From assembly GCA_964019425.1 (NCBI GenBank), contig OZ025855.1, positions 558,001-622,000 of the forward strand: DNA of 64,000 bases, read 5' to 3'. This document shows, in pieces, positions 36,383 to 48,236 of this stretch. Position numbers and translations under genes: made by a program. The notes under the pieces are model-generated. The model saw only the letters and a program-made list of their open reading frames with translations. It was not told the DNA's origin and ran no database searches. The stretch comes from Flectonema sp. DT1601 (Eukaryota > Euglenozoa > Diplonemea > Diplonemida > Diplonemidae). How positions within the stretch are numbered: position 1 is the first letter of the stretch; each line of letters begins with the position of its first letter.

Positions 36383-38989
36383 ATGCCAAACTTTCGACCC
36401 GAATCCATAACCAGAGAAGAAGCCGAGAAAATACTTCAGAATGATAAAGCGGTGCATGAAATATCAGTAGGCAGGGCTGATAATAAAATAATTAAGGGAA
36501 CTATGACGATGATGTATTTAAGCATATTAGAGAACAGATCTGACACAGTTAGTCAACTCCTGTCACTTGGAGGACATCCTAATAAAGTAGGTGATGACGC
36601 AACAGGTGATTATCCTCTACATGCGGCAGTTGTCACTCAGCAATCTGAGATTTGCTGCAACCTTCTCCGCTGTGAGGCTGACATAAGTCTAAAGAATCAT
36701 AAAGGAGAGTCGCCTGTGTCGTTAGCTGTTCAGCATACTCCAAGTTCTGGAATTGATATACTAAATAATATATTATTATCTTGTCAGGATTCTTACACCA
36801 TAACAGAAGCTTTAGCAGGGCTTTCCTTATCTCCGAGTACCCCCCTGGGATCGTTTCCGTCTATTTTACAACTTTGCATGGATTTAAATAAGTGGAACCT
36901 CGTGGAAGACATGTTGGATTCTAGGAATAGTTTTTCATGTGAAAATAACAATAAAGAAATAATAAAGAAAATTATATCAAGGCATGATGACTGTTTTGAT
37001 GCCTTTGTATCAAAACAAAAGAGAACGTTAATGGATTTGGCTGTGAGATCATCAAACTTGAAGATGATTGAAGTGTTACTCCAATTAGGAGCGAGTCCGA
37101 ATGTTAAATGTGGACCGTCTTTGTCAACAGCATTTCATCAAGCAGCATATAGCAAGTTTGAAAATGCTGTTATTCAATTTGAGAAAGAAGGAGATCCAGG
37201 TATTATAAACAGATCAGGAGAATCAGTTGTTCAAAATGCTATTCAGTCGGGTTGTCCGACAGTCTGCAAGTCTGTTTTAAGAAAAGCAACCATCGAAACG
37301 ATTGAAAGCCTAATAGAGAATCTTAAGCTAAAACCACAAAGCTATCTTCCTCACATGTCTTATACTCTATTTCACTTAATAGTCGAGTCAGGTAACATCA
37401 AACTTGTGAAACACTTAATAAATAATCTCAATTATAAAAATTCAGTAAATCGTTTTCCACATCGAGAAACCGGAAATACATCCATCCATACAGCCGCTTC
37501 ATTGGGATCGGCGAATCATTTCCAGATTGCAAAATATTTAATATCCGAAGGCATTGCTGATTGCTCAGTTTTAAATAAAGAAAATGAATCACCGCTACTA
37601 CTAGCTACTTATAACTGTCCTGAATTGGTAGGATTGATGATCTGTAAAAGAGATATAATATCAAGGGCTTGGAATACTCCAATAAGTGATAAATACCCAG
37701 AGGGCGGTACTCCTTTAGTTAGAGTTGCTAGAGAGTTCAACAACGAACAACTTATTCGAAGTCTCACAAAGATTGGAGCTATTGAAAGTGCTCCAGTTGT
37801 GGATTTACCGACAACGCCGACTGGTAGCGAACTGATCTCCACTAAAACAGAGTCAACCCAAGCCGAGCCTGTCGCGGATTCGCAATCTGGTAATGAAATC
37901 GAACCATCCCAAACAGAGTCAGTTAACGATTCACCGACTACACCTTCTCATATCCCAACTGAAACAGAACCACCACAATCCGAGACTGTCGTAGATTCAC
38001 TTACATCACCTTCTAGTAACGAAATGGTTCCTGAAATCAAACCATCCCAAACAGAGTCAGTTAACGATTCACCGACTTCGCCTTCTCATATCCCAACTGA
38101 AACAGAACCAACCCAAGCGGAATCAGTCACAGCTAGTGAGAAGACATCAGAACTCTTTAATTCTTCTGATAAAGAACTACAATCTCCTTCAGTTAATGAT
38201 CCTGAACAGGTGATTACTTCACAGCAAGACGACAAGTCCGAAACGTCTGAACAGCAGCCGACAATCGAAGAACAGCCTCCAGCAGATGACATGACTCCGT
38301 TAATTGATAAGGAGGTGGATGTTCAATCCATTTGTGGGGAGTCATCTGAGCTTCCTGTTTCGGAAACATCTGCAGCAGATTGTGATAAAGAGCAGGTCCT
38401 TGAGTCTGGTGAAACAATGTCACCACATTCATCGATAGAGACTACAGACGATAACTGTGACCCTCCAATGGTACTTGAGAATGAGGAACAGATTCCTGTA
38501 GTCGATACCGTAGTAGTAGTAGAGCAGAACATTAACAATTCCCCTCCTCATTCTGTACCAGTTGACTTAGAGAACAATGACCTACAAGTAATCGACAGCG
38601 AGCAGCCTGCAGCAAATGACATCAAGCCTACTGATGTGGTAGTCGATAAGAAGGAACATTGTGAGGAGGAATTGAACCAAAATTATATTAAACCTGATCT
38701 TGAGAAGAACTCCGATAATAATATCCACGAAGAGCAGGAAGTACAAACTACAATCCAACCCCACGGGATTCCAAGTGACCAATTAGATCAACTTCAGCTT
38801 GAAGAACAGAAAGGTCAAATAGTTGTTGATAATCACTTGGAAGATTGTTCATCAGAAAGTTCATTCTCACTCATCGATGAAAGTGAAATCCCATCATATC
38901 CACCAGCCTTTGAATGTGTACCTGACCCAGCAGCATCAATGTTTAGTTTTATTGCTCACAAACTAGATGCTCTGTTACCAGACTTTTGA
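36383..38989 (+). CDS. Ankyrin-repeat protein with a long acidic Ser/Thr/Pro-rich tail
   Basis: An 868-residue protein. Residues about 40-470 hold ankyrin repeats, several clear (GDYPLHAAVVTQQSEICCNLL; GNTSIHTAASLG; ESPLLLATYNCPELVGLMI) and others diverged. Residues about 475-840 are acidic and disordered. They include a duplicated segment with SQTESVNDSPT and HIPTETEP that recurs 54 residues later, showing internal duplication at DNA level (near 37908-37970 and 38045-38110). The C terminus is hydrophobic/aromatic again (MFSFIAHKLDALLPDF), perhaps a binding motif. No catalytic domain is visible. The start lies 16 bases after TTTGTTTCAG (36366), and the frame needs no intron. Confidence 0.83.
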   Translation: MPNFRPESITREEAEKILQNDKAVHEISVGRADNKIIKGTMTMMYLSILENRSDTVSQLLSLGGHPNKVGDDATGDYPLHAAVVTQQSEICCNLLRCEADISLKNHKGESPVSLAVQHTPSSGIDILNNILLSCQDSYTITEALAGLSLSPSTPLGSFPSILQLCMDLNKWNLVEDMLDSRNSFSCENNNKEIIKKIISRHDDCFDAFVSKQKRTLMDLAVRSSNLKMIEVLLQLGASPNVKCGPSLSTAFHQAAYSKFENAVIQFEKEGDPGIINRSGESVVQNAIQSGCPTVCKSVLRKATIETIESLIENLKLKPQSYLPHMSYTLFHLIVESGNIKLVKHLINNLNYKNSVNRFPHRETGNTSIHTAASLGSANHFQIAKYLISEGIADCSVLNKENESPLLLATYNCPELVGLMICKRDIISRAWNTPISDKYPEGGTPLVRVAREFNNEQLIRSLTKIGAIESAPVVDLPTTPTGSELISTKTESTQAEPVADSQSGNEIEPSQTESVNDSPTTPSHIPTETEPPQSETVVDSLTSPSSNEMVPEIKPSQTESVNDSPTSPSHIPTETEPTQAESVTASEKTSELFNSSDKELQSPSVNDPEQVITSQQDDKSETSEQQPTIEEQPPADDMTPLIDKEVDVQSICGESSELPVSETSAADCDKEQVLESGETMSPHSSIETTDDNCDPPMVLENEEQIPVVDTVVVVEQNINNSPPHSVPVDLENNDLQVIDSEQPAANDIKPTDVVVDKKEHCEEELNQNYIKPDLEKNSDNNIHEEQEVQTTIQPHGIPSDQLDQLQLEEQKGQIVVDNHLEDCSSESSFSLIDESEIPSYPPAFECVPDPAASMFSFIAHKLDALLPDF

Positions 38990-39469
38990 GATAATCTTAT
39001 TAAAACTCTTATTGAACTTCACACTAATTATAATATGAACTGTGTGATTAAGGTGTAAAAACAAAAAAAGGAGTAAAATGAAGAACCACTATACCTTGCA
39101 ATCTCGCGGTAGACTATTGGCGGTCAAAACCTTCTTTTGTTTCTTGTGTCATGAATTTAACTCTCCTTTATGCCTTCTTTTTTGATTTCCTCTCCTTTTC
39201 TTGCACTTTATATTGCTTGTTTGTTTCATTCTCAATCGCCACTACTTTAGTTAAAAATACTTTTTATTATGTTCGAGCAAATTTACAATTCTTCTATCAG
39301 CGTCGTTGTTGAAACTAAATAAATAAATAAATAATTAACCAAGGATACAATTATAACAAAATGTTGTTTATGTACCCATGGTGGTGGTGGTGGTAGTAGT
39401 GGTGGTGATGTGTTTTTTTTTTTTTTTTCCCCCTAAAATTATATTTTCACCCTTAAGGGATATCACAAT
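38990..39469. other. Spacer with simple repeats
   Basis: This contains an AAAT microsatellite near 39318-39334, a GGT-rich microsatellite near 39378-39408, then a T/C tract before TTAAG at 39457, 12 bases before the next start. No gene is seen. Confidence 0.6.
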
Positions 39470-41365
39470 ATGGGTCAGTGCGGTTCTGCCCCTGCGACTA
39501 GCCCGCCTCCATCACCTCCCCGAGAAAGAAGTAAAGCAAGATCAGTAGAAGATATCGAAGTTGATATCGATGACACTCCTAAAGCAGTTCCAGCTTCAAA
39601 GGAACCCAGTGAAAGCAGCAGTACAATTTTAACACCAAAACCGGTTGAATTGAAACCAATATTAAAAGCACCTGGTTCTTACCTATCACCTCCAGCGGTT
39701 AGAAGAAATAGAAGAAGAGGTCCACCTTATCCTGTGTTAGCACCAGAAGCCTCGTACAGTATCGCAATGCTTATAGGTCATTTATTGACTCCAGAGGTGC
39801 GAGAACTCACAAAGAAACTTGGTGGGGTTGAATTTCCTTTAGAACAACTGTTGTTTAAAATGTTACAAGTTGGTCACACTGTGTCATCAACTGGATCCCC
39901 AGATATCGATAAGAAGTATACCTGTGAAAGAAGACTAGAAAGACTCATATTCGTTAACAAAGATTCCGTTGAAAAACGCATTCGTTCAGAATGTATTTTA
40001 CTCTTAATAAGATGGTATCAAAGCGGTCCACTTTTAATGAAAGGCAATGGTGTTCAGTCTTTACCAAAAATTTTCAACTCATCAGATGTGTTAGAAGACG
40101 TCAGTCAGTCTAGAAAGGTCGGAGCCACTATAATGGCTCTACTAGACGACTGGAGGTTGGAAGATTTAACTTATGCTATAAAGATAGGAATGCGAGGAGC
40201 TGTAAAGAAATATGCCTTATCGCACCTAGACACCCGCAAGGAACTTGAAATCCGACGAACTCAAGAACTCCGTAGAAGCTCTTGGTGGGAAGAAGTTGTT
40301 AGTCCGAGGAGCCCGAGGAATATCGATCCGGATTTTTCAGATCCTGTAAAGGTATCGTATGATGCTTGGAGAAGAAAGACTATCTCACCGAATACTGATC
40401 TAATATCACCGTTAACTAATCCTTTTAGCAATGAAGGTAAAAAGAGATACACAATTGTTCTAGATCTAGACGAAACATTAATATATACTCGAGGATCAAA
40501 CTCTCATTTGTGTCTACGTCCTGGATCTAGAGAATTGTTATCTCATTTAAGAACTCTCGGCTGTGAAGTAGTTGTATGGACTGCCAGTACTAAGGATTAC
40601 TCTGCTGCGATACTAAGCAATATTGATCCTGATTTGGAATATATATCTGAGTGTGTTTATAGACATCCTAAATGGTTTGAGGGAAAAGGAATTGCACATC
40701 CGAGAAAAGACTTATCCCTACTTGGAAGAGACTTAGACACGACGCTTATCGTTGACAACTCTGTCGACTGTTGTGTTGGATACACAGAAACTAATGCGAT
40801 AATTGTACCAGACTTTCGTGGGTTGGAATTAGAAGAAACTCTTCCAACGTTGTGTGAGTTCCTCGCGGATTTGGTGGCTTCTCAAATAACAGTACGCGAC
40901 TATCTTCGACAAAACGGTCATAATTATTTTAGAGTTGAAAACCGAAAACCCGCATCACTAATTGGAGAAACAGTTCAATGCTACGTCGTTGACGGTAGAC
41001 ACGCTACCAGCACACTAGCAATTAATATTGTAGTCAGTCCAGACCATGACATTACTTTATCACCGTGGAGAAGTGATAGTGATGCTTACAGTAAGTCATC
41101 AGTGTCTAGTAAAGATACTCGTAATAACAGTACAGTCTATGAACATAATCAAAGTACCAGTAGTATTAATTTTAAAACAAAGAAGAAGACACCTGATAAT
41201 CCTCCAGCTCGTATTGCTGTTAGACAACAACCGGAACAACCGCAAGTAAAAGTTCAGGAAGAAGACTGCAACATGGAATCGGATTCACAAAAGTCCTCTT
41301 CTTCTGAAGGGGTAAATGCAGACAACGAAACAATCGCGGAAGCGACTTCTCCAACAAAAGGTTGA
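39470..41365 (+). CDS. FCP1/NIF (SCP-like) phosphatase with a lipid-anchor N terminus
   Basis: A 631-residue protein. The N terminus MGQCGS fits an N-myristoylation signal (Gly2, Ser6) with Cys4 available for palmitoylation, so membrane attachment is predicted. Residues 5-90 are Pro/Ser-rich and basic. Residues about 95-275 form a helical domain of unknown family. Residues about 325-480 are a HAD-superfamily FCP1-like domain: LDLDETL with nucleophile and acid Asp332 and Asp334, WTAS as motif II, and LIVDNS as the late motif. The tail is acidic and Ser-rich. Members dephosphorylate Ser/Thr residues, typically the RNA polymerase II tail or other proteins. A membrane-tethered form points to a cytoplasmic substrate, which is inference. 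No intron is needed. Confidence 0.87.
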   Translation: MGQCGSAPATSPPPSPPRERSKARSVEDIEVDIDDTPKAVPASKEPSESSSTILTPKPVELKPILKAPGSYLSPPAVRRNRRRGPPYPVLAPEASYSIAMLIGHLLTPEVRELTKKLGGVEFPLEQLLFKMLQVGHTVSSTGSPDIDKKYTCERRLERLIFVNKDSVEKRIRSECILLLIRWYQSGPLLMKGNGVQSLPKIFNSSDVLEDVSQSRKVGATIMALLDDWRLEDLTYAIKIGMRGAVKKYALSHLDTRKELEIRRTQELRRSSWWEEVVSPRSPRNIDPDFSDPVKVSYDAWRRKTISPNTDLISPLTNPFSNEGKKRYTIVLDLDETLIYTRGSNSHLCLRPGSRELLSHLRTLGCEVVVWTASTKDYSAAILSNIDPDLEYISECVYRHPKWFEGKGIAHPRKDLSLLGRDLDTTLIVDNSVDCCVGYTETNAIIVPDFRGLELEETLPTLCEFLADLVASQITVRDYLRQNGHNYFRVENRKPASLIGETVQCYVVDGRHATSTLAINIVVSPDHDITLSPWRSDSDAYSKSSVSSKDTRNNSTVYEHNQSTSSINFKTKKKTPDNPPARIAVRQQPEQPQVKVQEEDCNMESDSQKSSSSEGVNADNETIAEATSPTKG

Positions 41366-42464
41366 GTTGCAGTCACCAGGTGTATGAAAACTCATCTTAA
41401 AGGATTGCTTTAGCACTTCTTGACTGAGAATGAATGAAGTAGTTGTGATTTCACAACCAACGCCTGTTAATAGCAATTAACACCTCTATTGAAGGACTTC
41501 TGTTCTTCTTAAATGTGTGTTCAGTGAATGCTTGAAGAATGCAAATAAATAAATAAACAAACAACCAAAATAAAAAAAACTTCCCTTTACACTGGGAGGT
41601 TAGGGAATCCTGTGAAGTTAGTTATTTCCCGTTTTTCGGTATATAGGTGAATGAAAGCATAAGAGAAGAACATTTTTTATATATTTTTTTTTTTTTAATT
41701 TGTTTATGTATCTGGTAGAAGATTGGTTTAGGTAAAAAACCATTTCCCTTTTCACGCGTTTTCACCCACCCACTCCCTTTCCCCTCCCCGTTCCTCACTT
41801 GTGAAATTGTGTTTTATAAAAGGTAATATATATCCTTGTTTTCGGCACGTCTTTTTATATAATTTTTTTTTTTTTTTTTTTTTTCTTTGGTTCTTTGTTG
41901 TGGTTTTTTACATTTTTTTTTGGTATTTCTGTGAAAAAACTTTTGCATAATTTTTGGGGGGGAGTGAGTATGTTTTTTTTTCTTTTTTTTTTTTTTTTTT
42001 TTTTCTCTTGATAACACCAAAATGAAAAAAAATATTTAGTCATTGTAAGTGTTTGCGTCTTACTTCTATTCTTCTCCTTGTAGATAGCTTAAGCTGGTTT
42101 TGGACGTCACCGATGGAGTGATAGAAGCTTTATTTCAATGATCTAAAGTTGTTATTTTATTTGTGTTTTTATTTATCCTACTTTTTTTTTTTTGATTTTT
42201 TCATTTATAGGCTTGCGGTCGCGGATTATTCCTTTGTTGGAGGTCGGCATTGGATCAGCGAGCTAGTTGTGTGACATTTATTCTTTCTGTTTATTTATTT
42301 CTTTCTTTTTTTTTTTTTGTTCTATGATAGTGGCCGTGTTGGCTCCCCTTACCTGGCGTACTCTTTGGAGGCGTCAGCACTAACCACTTCTTGCAGGTAA
42401 AATAAACACATAAACTACGATATCTGCCTTATAGATGTTGTCTTGTACTTAACTACTTTTTTCT

Positions 42465-42500
<36 letters not shown>

Positions 42501-43091
42501 CTTCTTGGCTGTACATTTTTGTGACTTAATTTTATGTGTGGAAGAAAGTAACTTTTTTGTGAAGCAAGAGAGAGGAGGGGAGGGGAAGAAAATTTAAAAA
42601 AAAAAAAAAAAAAAAAAGGAATTTGGCTATCTGTTTTTTATGGTTTTATTTGTTACTTTTTTTCCGCTGGAAAACAACGTTTCCATGCAGCTTTTTATCT
42701 TTCGGATTTCGTTGAAGGAAATTTTTCTTTTATAAAATAAAATGTTTTTATAGGTTAGATTTTTTGAGTTCCTTGTCGGTCAAATTATCGGTGTTTATAT
42801 CTTCTTTGGCTACGTTCTTTTTTGTTAAAAAAAAAAAAAAAAAAAAAAAACTTTTTTTTTTTTGAGGACCGTATCCCGAATGATGGGGCCCCCAGAGTCG
42901 CCTCATTTACTATCTACTGCGGGAAAACTTGGCCTCTTGTTCCACATCAGAAACAGAAAAAAAAAAAAAAAAAAAGAGAAAGGAGAAAAAAAAAAGAGAT
43001 AGGGAGAAAAATAAAATCTTTTGGTGGCACATAATAAGCCCCTCAAGCAGTCTTTGGCTGATAGGTGGATGTTCGGTTTCTCCTGTTCTCT

Positions 43092-43128
<37 letters not shown>

Positions 43129-43567
43129 GCTGTTGCTAGGTGGTTTTCTTGCGAGTCATCAGCAGCGTTCATTTGAACCTGACTACCTGGACTAAACACG
43201 TCGTTATAATTGTCTTATTCTTCCTTTTTTTGTTTTTTTTTTTTCAAATTTTCATACGCCCAAAGTCCAAAAAATTAAAAATAGTGGTATAGCGGCGTGC
43301 TGGTGTCAAAAAAAAAAAAAAAAAAAAAAAAAAAGGAAACCAACGAAAGTTGGCAACTACGTTGTCATATTTATAATTAATCGAAGCAAACGTAAAGGTT
43401 TTATACTGGTGTATAAAATCAATAACGCAAGCGAACACTACGGCATGTGTAAATATCACGGTGTTTGCAATTTCGAGGTCGAACGTCGACTATCCTTGGC
43501 AATACTTTTATATGTGGGATCTTTTTGTCCCCTTTTTTTTTTAATTGCGCTCAAACAAGTGTGTCAA

Positions 43568-43603
<36 letters not shown>

Positions 43604-44252
43604 ATTTTACGTTTACGAACGCAAACACGTGGTATTGGTGTTTGTCAGCAGTAAGGTGAAATAGCTTTATAGCCGATATTCTGTTTTTGAAGAGCTTGGC
43701 TTCCTGGACTGCAAATGAATAAAAAAAAAAAAAAAAAAAAAAAAGTAAGTCGGCCAATGCTTTCCCTCTCCCTATCGTTGTACGAACTTAGCGTCTTCAG
43801 TGACGTGTTTTCCGCCTATCCTGCTTCCGCTTTTTCTGAATTCCTGCACCGACTACAGTCGGTTGTAATTAGCGAATAAAATAATTTGGGAGACTCCGAA
43901 GAGTCTTTCTTGGACTTGAATTAATTCCGCTTTTGAAATTTTGTATAGTTGCTGCTGCTAACTCTCTCAATACCTACTTACATAATCAACTGAGAAGCAT
44001 TAATGTGATCAGAATGGTCTAGCGAAGGAACTGGTGTGAACCATTCCGTAATTAGTGCTCATCGATTACTGTGTGCGACTGGTGGTAGTTTTTAGATAAC
44101 GTCTACGTGATCTATCCAATTATTGGAGTTGGACATTCCTGTTAGTCAGGCAGTGATATATATTCAGTCTTCTACTTTTTTACTTTAATAGTGAATAATA
44201 GACTGAGAGTGAGCTGATTCTTATTAATCAGTAGCTGTGATGCTGTATTTCT

Positions 44253-44272
44253 ACCCCCCGCGCACGGGGGGT
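44253..44272. other. GC-rich perfect hairpin
   Basis: ACCCCCCG and CGGGGGGT form an 8-bp perfect stem around the tetraloop CGCA. This is striking because the surroundings are strongly AT-rich. It is followed by TTATTCCC. It could be the 3' hairpin of a small RNA, but no RNA family is recognised. Confidence 0.6.
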
Positions 44273-44496
44273 TTATTCCCTTCTCTGCACTGTTTGCTTA
44301 CATTATTTTTATCTAAATCTTCATTTTAGTTTTATTTGGTTTTGCATGGTATATTACGTTTGGTTTTTAGTTCTACACTTCATGTTAGCCAGGAGGAAAA
44401 ATAAATATACGAACCCATGTTGCATTGTTATCTTCTTTTTTTTTTTTTGCACATAACAAGTGTATACGAGCTTAATAAAGAAGGGGTTTTCGTGCA

Positions 44497-44536
<40 letters not shown>

Positions 44537-44872
44537 CCTTTTGCCTTTCAAAACACAAGTATATTCTTTTACTATTATTGTTTTTATGTTTTTGGGTAGT
44601 GTCTCTCGTTACTCTTTGACTAAGAGTATCGTCTGAGGTATTAATTCTAAATTCAAATTTTCCGAATTTTTTCTTTTTTTGTTCAAACCATTCAATTGCT
44701 GCAGCTCTCTTCGATCATTGCGAATAGTTTATTGTGCCTATTTAGCCTTTTTGGTTTATTGAACTACTGGAAAAGTTTAATGGTTCACGCAACCTTCACT
44801 TTTCACGTAGTCAGGTCTCAGCGATTGGTTTTAATGGCGTCACTGATATCCAATTTTCTTTTCTATTTTTCT

Positions 44873-44904
<32 letters not shown>

Positions 44905-45284
44905 CACCCTACAAAGTTTGCTCACCAGTGAACTCTACATTAGTAACAATCAGACAAGGTGGAAAGCTGGCAATTGCATTGTCGTGTTAAGGAATCCCTG
45001 CCAGCAGCCTAAGCTACGCTGCTTAGTAGTTCTAACGTGTTTGCCCGATACTCCGTAGTTTATACTGTATCAGCAATGTACAATAATAGACTTCTTTTTC
45101 TGTCGATCTGTCTCTTGCATTCGAGTATAAAATTTATTTTTAGGCCAAAGTTCTAGTTGAGGTACTGTTCATATTCTTTTTTTTTACGTTGCTTACCAAC
45201 ACGAATATAAAAAAAAAATACGAGGGATGGTGCCCCTCTCGCTGTTTTCAGATTTTTTTTAATCTTTTTTTTTTCCACTTTGTT

Positions 45285-45317
<33 letters not shown>

Positions 45318-45530
45318 TTCATTCAAGAATACTTTGAATGGGAAAGAAAAAAAAAAAAAAAAAAAAAAGTTAAGGAGAAAAAAAGAACAGCATCGTTACA
45401 GAAAAAATTGTTTTTTTCAGACCTTCCCAACAACTTTCGAATGTGGATAACAGTCTGGTATGAATCCATTGTACTCTACCGCAGGTATGTATGAAGTGGA
45501 TTAGATAATTTTCAGTTTAGTACTGCTGTA

Positions 45531-45574
45531 AACAGGTTTCGAGAAAACCTGTTAAGTAAGTCGCGAAATTTCGC
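45531..45574. other. Adjacent hairpin and palindrome
   Basis: AACAGGTT at 45531-45538 pairs with AACCTGTT at 45546-45553. Ten bases later comes the perfect 12-bp palindrome GCGAAATTTCGC (45563-45574). Both sit in a stretch free of long homopolymers (45490-45800). Function is unknown. Confidence 0.5.
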
Positions 45575-46751
45575 AAAAATTCTTTGAACCAAAATTAATA
45601 CAAAACCTCTGTAGTCACAATGAGTATAGCAATCCTTCTTTTGCGATATATCCGAAAACCTAAAATAATTAAACCAGTCATCAGGTACTAGTCGTTCTGC
45701 GTGCTCTAGTTTAATGGTCAATAATCGTTCTTACAGACTGGATCCAATTTCAACGTAAATGGTAATTTACCTATGTCCCCTTTTCATTGCTTACTTGATC
45801 TTCATAGGCATCAATGTTTTTTTTTTTTTATCAAAACGTAGAACAGAGGGTTTCTTTTCTCTCTTCTGAACTGATATATATGGAACCCTTATCGTTGTTG
45901 TATTTTGGGAATTAGTCTGCGTCCCTTTTTTTTTTTTTTTTTTTTTTGACGAATTGTCGTTGTAAAACAGAAATCTTCTCAAAACAATTATCTCTCGGTA
46001 TGATTTGGAGATCTTATTTTTTTTTTATTTATAATTGACTACATAAAAGTTTACAAATAAGAAAGAAAGAAAAAAAAAAAAAAAAAAAAAACAGACCTAA
46101 TTATTTATGCTACTTAAATGTTTAAGTTTTTAACCCAATTTGTGCTTCTCCGTGTGCATTCAATTTATTTATTGCCTGCACCAAGTTAAAAAAAGAAATA
46201 CCGCATAGGGCCTTATACAATATGGAAAAAAGAAATATATAAAAAAAAATAATAAATATTTTTAAAGCTTTTTTTTTTTTTTTTTTTCCATACACAAAAT
46301 TGTTATTATTAGTTATTCATGCTGTACTTGTTACTAATTTTCTTTTTTTAAAAATACTGTTTTGTTGTGTTATTACAAGTATTAAGGAGGAGCGGTACCA
46401 GCTCGACGGAAATCAAATTATCGTTTTTTATGTTCTTTAATGCAATACAGCCCCTTGAAGCTTTGAATTCTTGTTTCGAATAGTTTTGCGGTAGCAATTT
46501 GTCTTCTGCACCCGATGGTTTTATTTTTTTGGTTTTATTTTTTTATTAGTTGGTGCTATGCATTCTGACTGCTGAAGGAGAACCATATTTGTTTGGTCAA
46601 AATGGTCTTACCGATTGTAGTGGAAAAGAACAATTGTACATCTAAACAATCCCTATTCCTTTTTTTCGTCTTTCCCCTCTTTGAAAGCTTTCGTTTTTTT
46701 TTCCTTTCCCCCTACCGCTTTGGGTGGATACCGAAGAAAGTAGAAAGAAGG

Positions 46752-46782
<31 letters not shown>

Positions 46783-47049
46783 AAAGAACGAATTGAATTG
46801 TGTTTGACCTGTTTTTTTTTTCTTTTTTTTTTTCTTTTTCCCTTCTTCTTCTGATGTGATAGAAAAATAATATTGCAAAAAAAAAAAAAAAAACAAATGT
46901 TCCTTCTGCCTTACTTTACAATACTAACAGGAAAACAAAACGATAAATGAAGTAGGGTAGTTAGTTAGTTAAATGAACTACGCAGTTCATAGTTGCATAA
47001 TCATCTTAGTTTCTCCTTTCAGGTAATCACATACACAGCCCACTACACT

Positions 47050-48236
47050 ATGGCTGAGCAAACCGATGTTATGAAGGTATGTGTTGTAATTTGTTTTTAT
47101 ATTAAAATGTTGGAAATCCGAGGACAAAAAAAATAATAATAATAAAATAGAAAACCCTCAACAAACTCTTTGACGAGTACATCTTAGCTCACAATGAGAA
47201 GGAGAAGATTGACGAGTTGAAGGAGAGAGCTGGAGCTCTTTTTGACAGTATGTAACACTTTGTGTATTCCTGTAAGATTAAACAGTGATTTAAAAAAAAA
47301 AAAAAAAAAAAAACAGCCCTCGAAAAGGAGGACAAGATCACCCTGTACAAATACCTTCCAAATCAACTTATCCGTCAGAAGTCTATCGAGTGCCTTCAAA
47401 TTGAGAAGGACACTGACGGTAACGCCATCGCAAAGATGCTCAGCAAGGAAGAAGTAGACATGGGATCGATTAACGACACCAGAAGAGCACTTCACTTAAT
47501 ATACGAATGTCTTAGAGCTGGTGATGCTGAAGAAGGAATGCAGCCATTAGTTGCTCTACTAAAGACTTACGACAGTGATGAATCAGCTACTCCAGGTATC
47601 GACACCGAAAAGCTTGCCTCAGCTGCTGTATTGAACCACTTCACATACGGAATGAAGCTCGGACAGAACCCAGCCTCATGGCAATTCGACTCTATTTGTG
47701 GACTAAAGGCGGTTCGCAACTTGCAGACCAGCCGCGAAGAAGAATTCCGTCTTCTCTACACTCTGCTGTACAATATCTTCGCAGCAGGTAAGTGCAGTGA
47801 ATACATGAGCTTCTACGCTCAGAACAAACAACTTATTGAGAAGAAATGGGGACTTGAAAATGATACTCTAACAAGCAAAGTTAGAACCTTGTCGCTCTGC
47901 ACACTTTGCTCAGAGGCTGGTCAGAGTGTTTCATACACAGCAATTTCTAAGTCGCTTTGCATCACAGCTGATGAAGTTGAGATGTACGTTATTGAAGCAA
48001 TGAGTCTTGGACTTTTAAACGCAAAGATCGACAGTATGTCGCAACAGATTTCAGTTAAGTCCGTACATCACCCACTCCTTGAAACCGCTCATTGGGGTGT
48101 CCTCAGAGATAAGCTTCTATCATGGTACACAGCTGTTGGAACTTTAATCACTACTTTTGATGAAGTTCGTGTTCAGCAGGTAAAAGAAGACCGCGAACAA
48201 GATCGTATCGAAGCTAACGCCGGCCGTCACCGTTAA
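47050..48236 (+). CDS. eIF3m: Translation initiation factor eIF3 subunit M
   Basis: A PCI-domain subunit of the eIF3 complex, which assembles the 40S pre-initiation complex in the cytoplasm. Three exons, 47050-47076, 47151-47247 and 47317-48236, give 347 residues, close to but slightly shorter than the usual 370-390. The first exon encodes only MAEQTDVMK. Exon 3 carries family blocks such as KYLPNQLIRQKSIECL, SREEEFRLLYTLLYNIF, and the PCI region near 210-310 with SLGLLNAKIDSMSQQISV. Donors are GTATGT at both introns; the second intron contains a long A run before CAG. The coding DNA is richer in G+C than most neighbours, as often seen in highly expressed genes. Acceptor-like AGs lie at 47022 and 47038 upstream of the ATG. 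Confidence 0.93.

Larger units (their letters stand above)
41366..47049. other. 5.7 kb gene desert with homopolymer runs
   Basis: No protein gene is supported. T or A runs of 20-35 bases are common (for example 42470-42500, about 43095-43127 and 44502-44536). An AAAT/AAAC microsatellite lies at about 41538-41556. A run-free island at about 43745-44350 contains several perfect short hairpins, and paired palindromes lie at 45531-45574. The stretch ends with TTTCTCCTTTCAG at 47022 ahead of the eIF3m gene. Confidence 0.65.
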
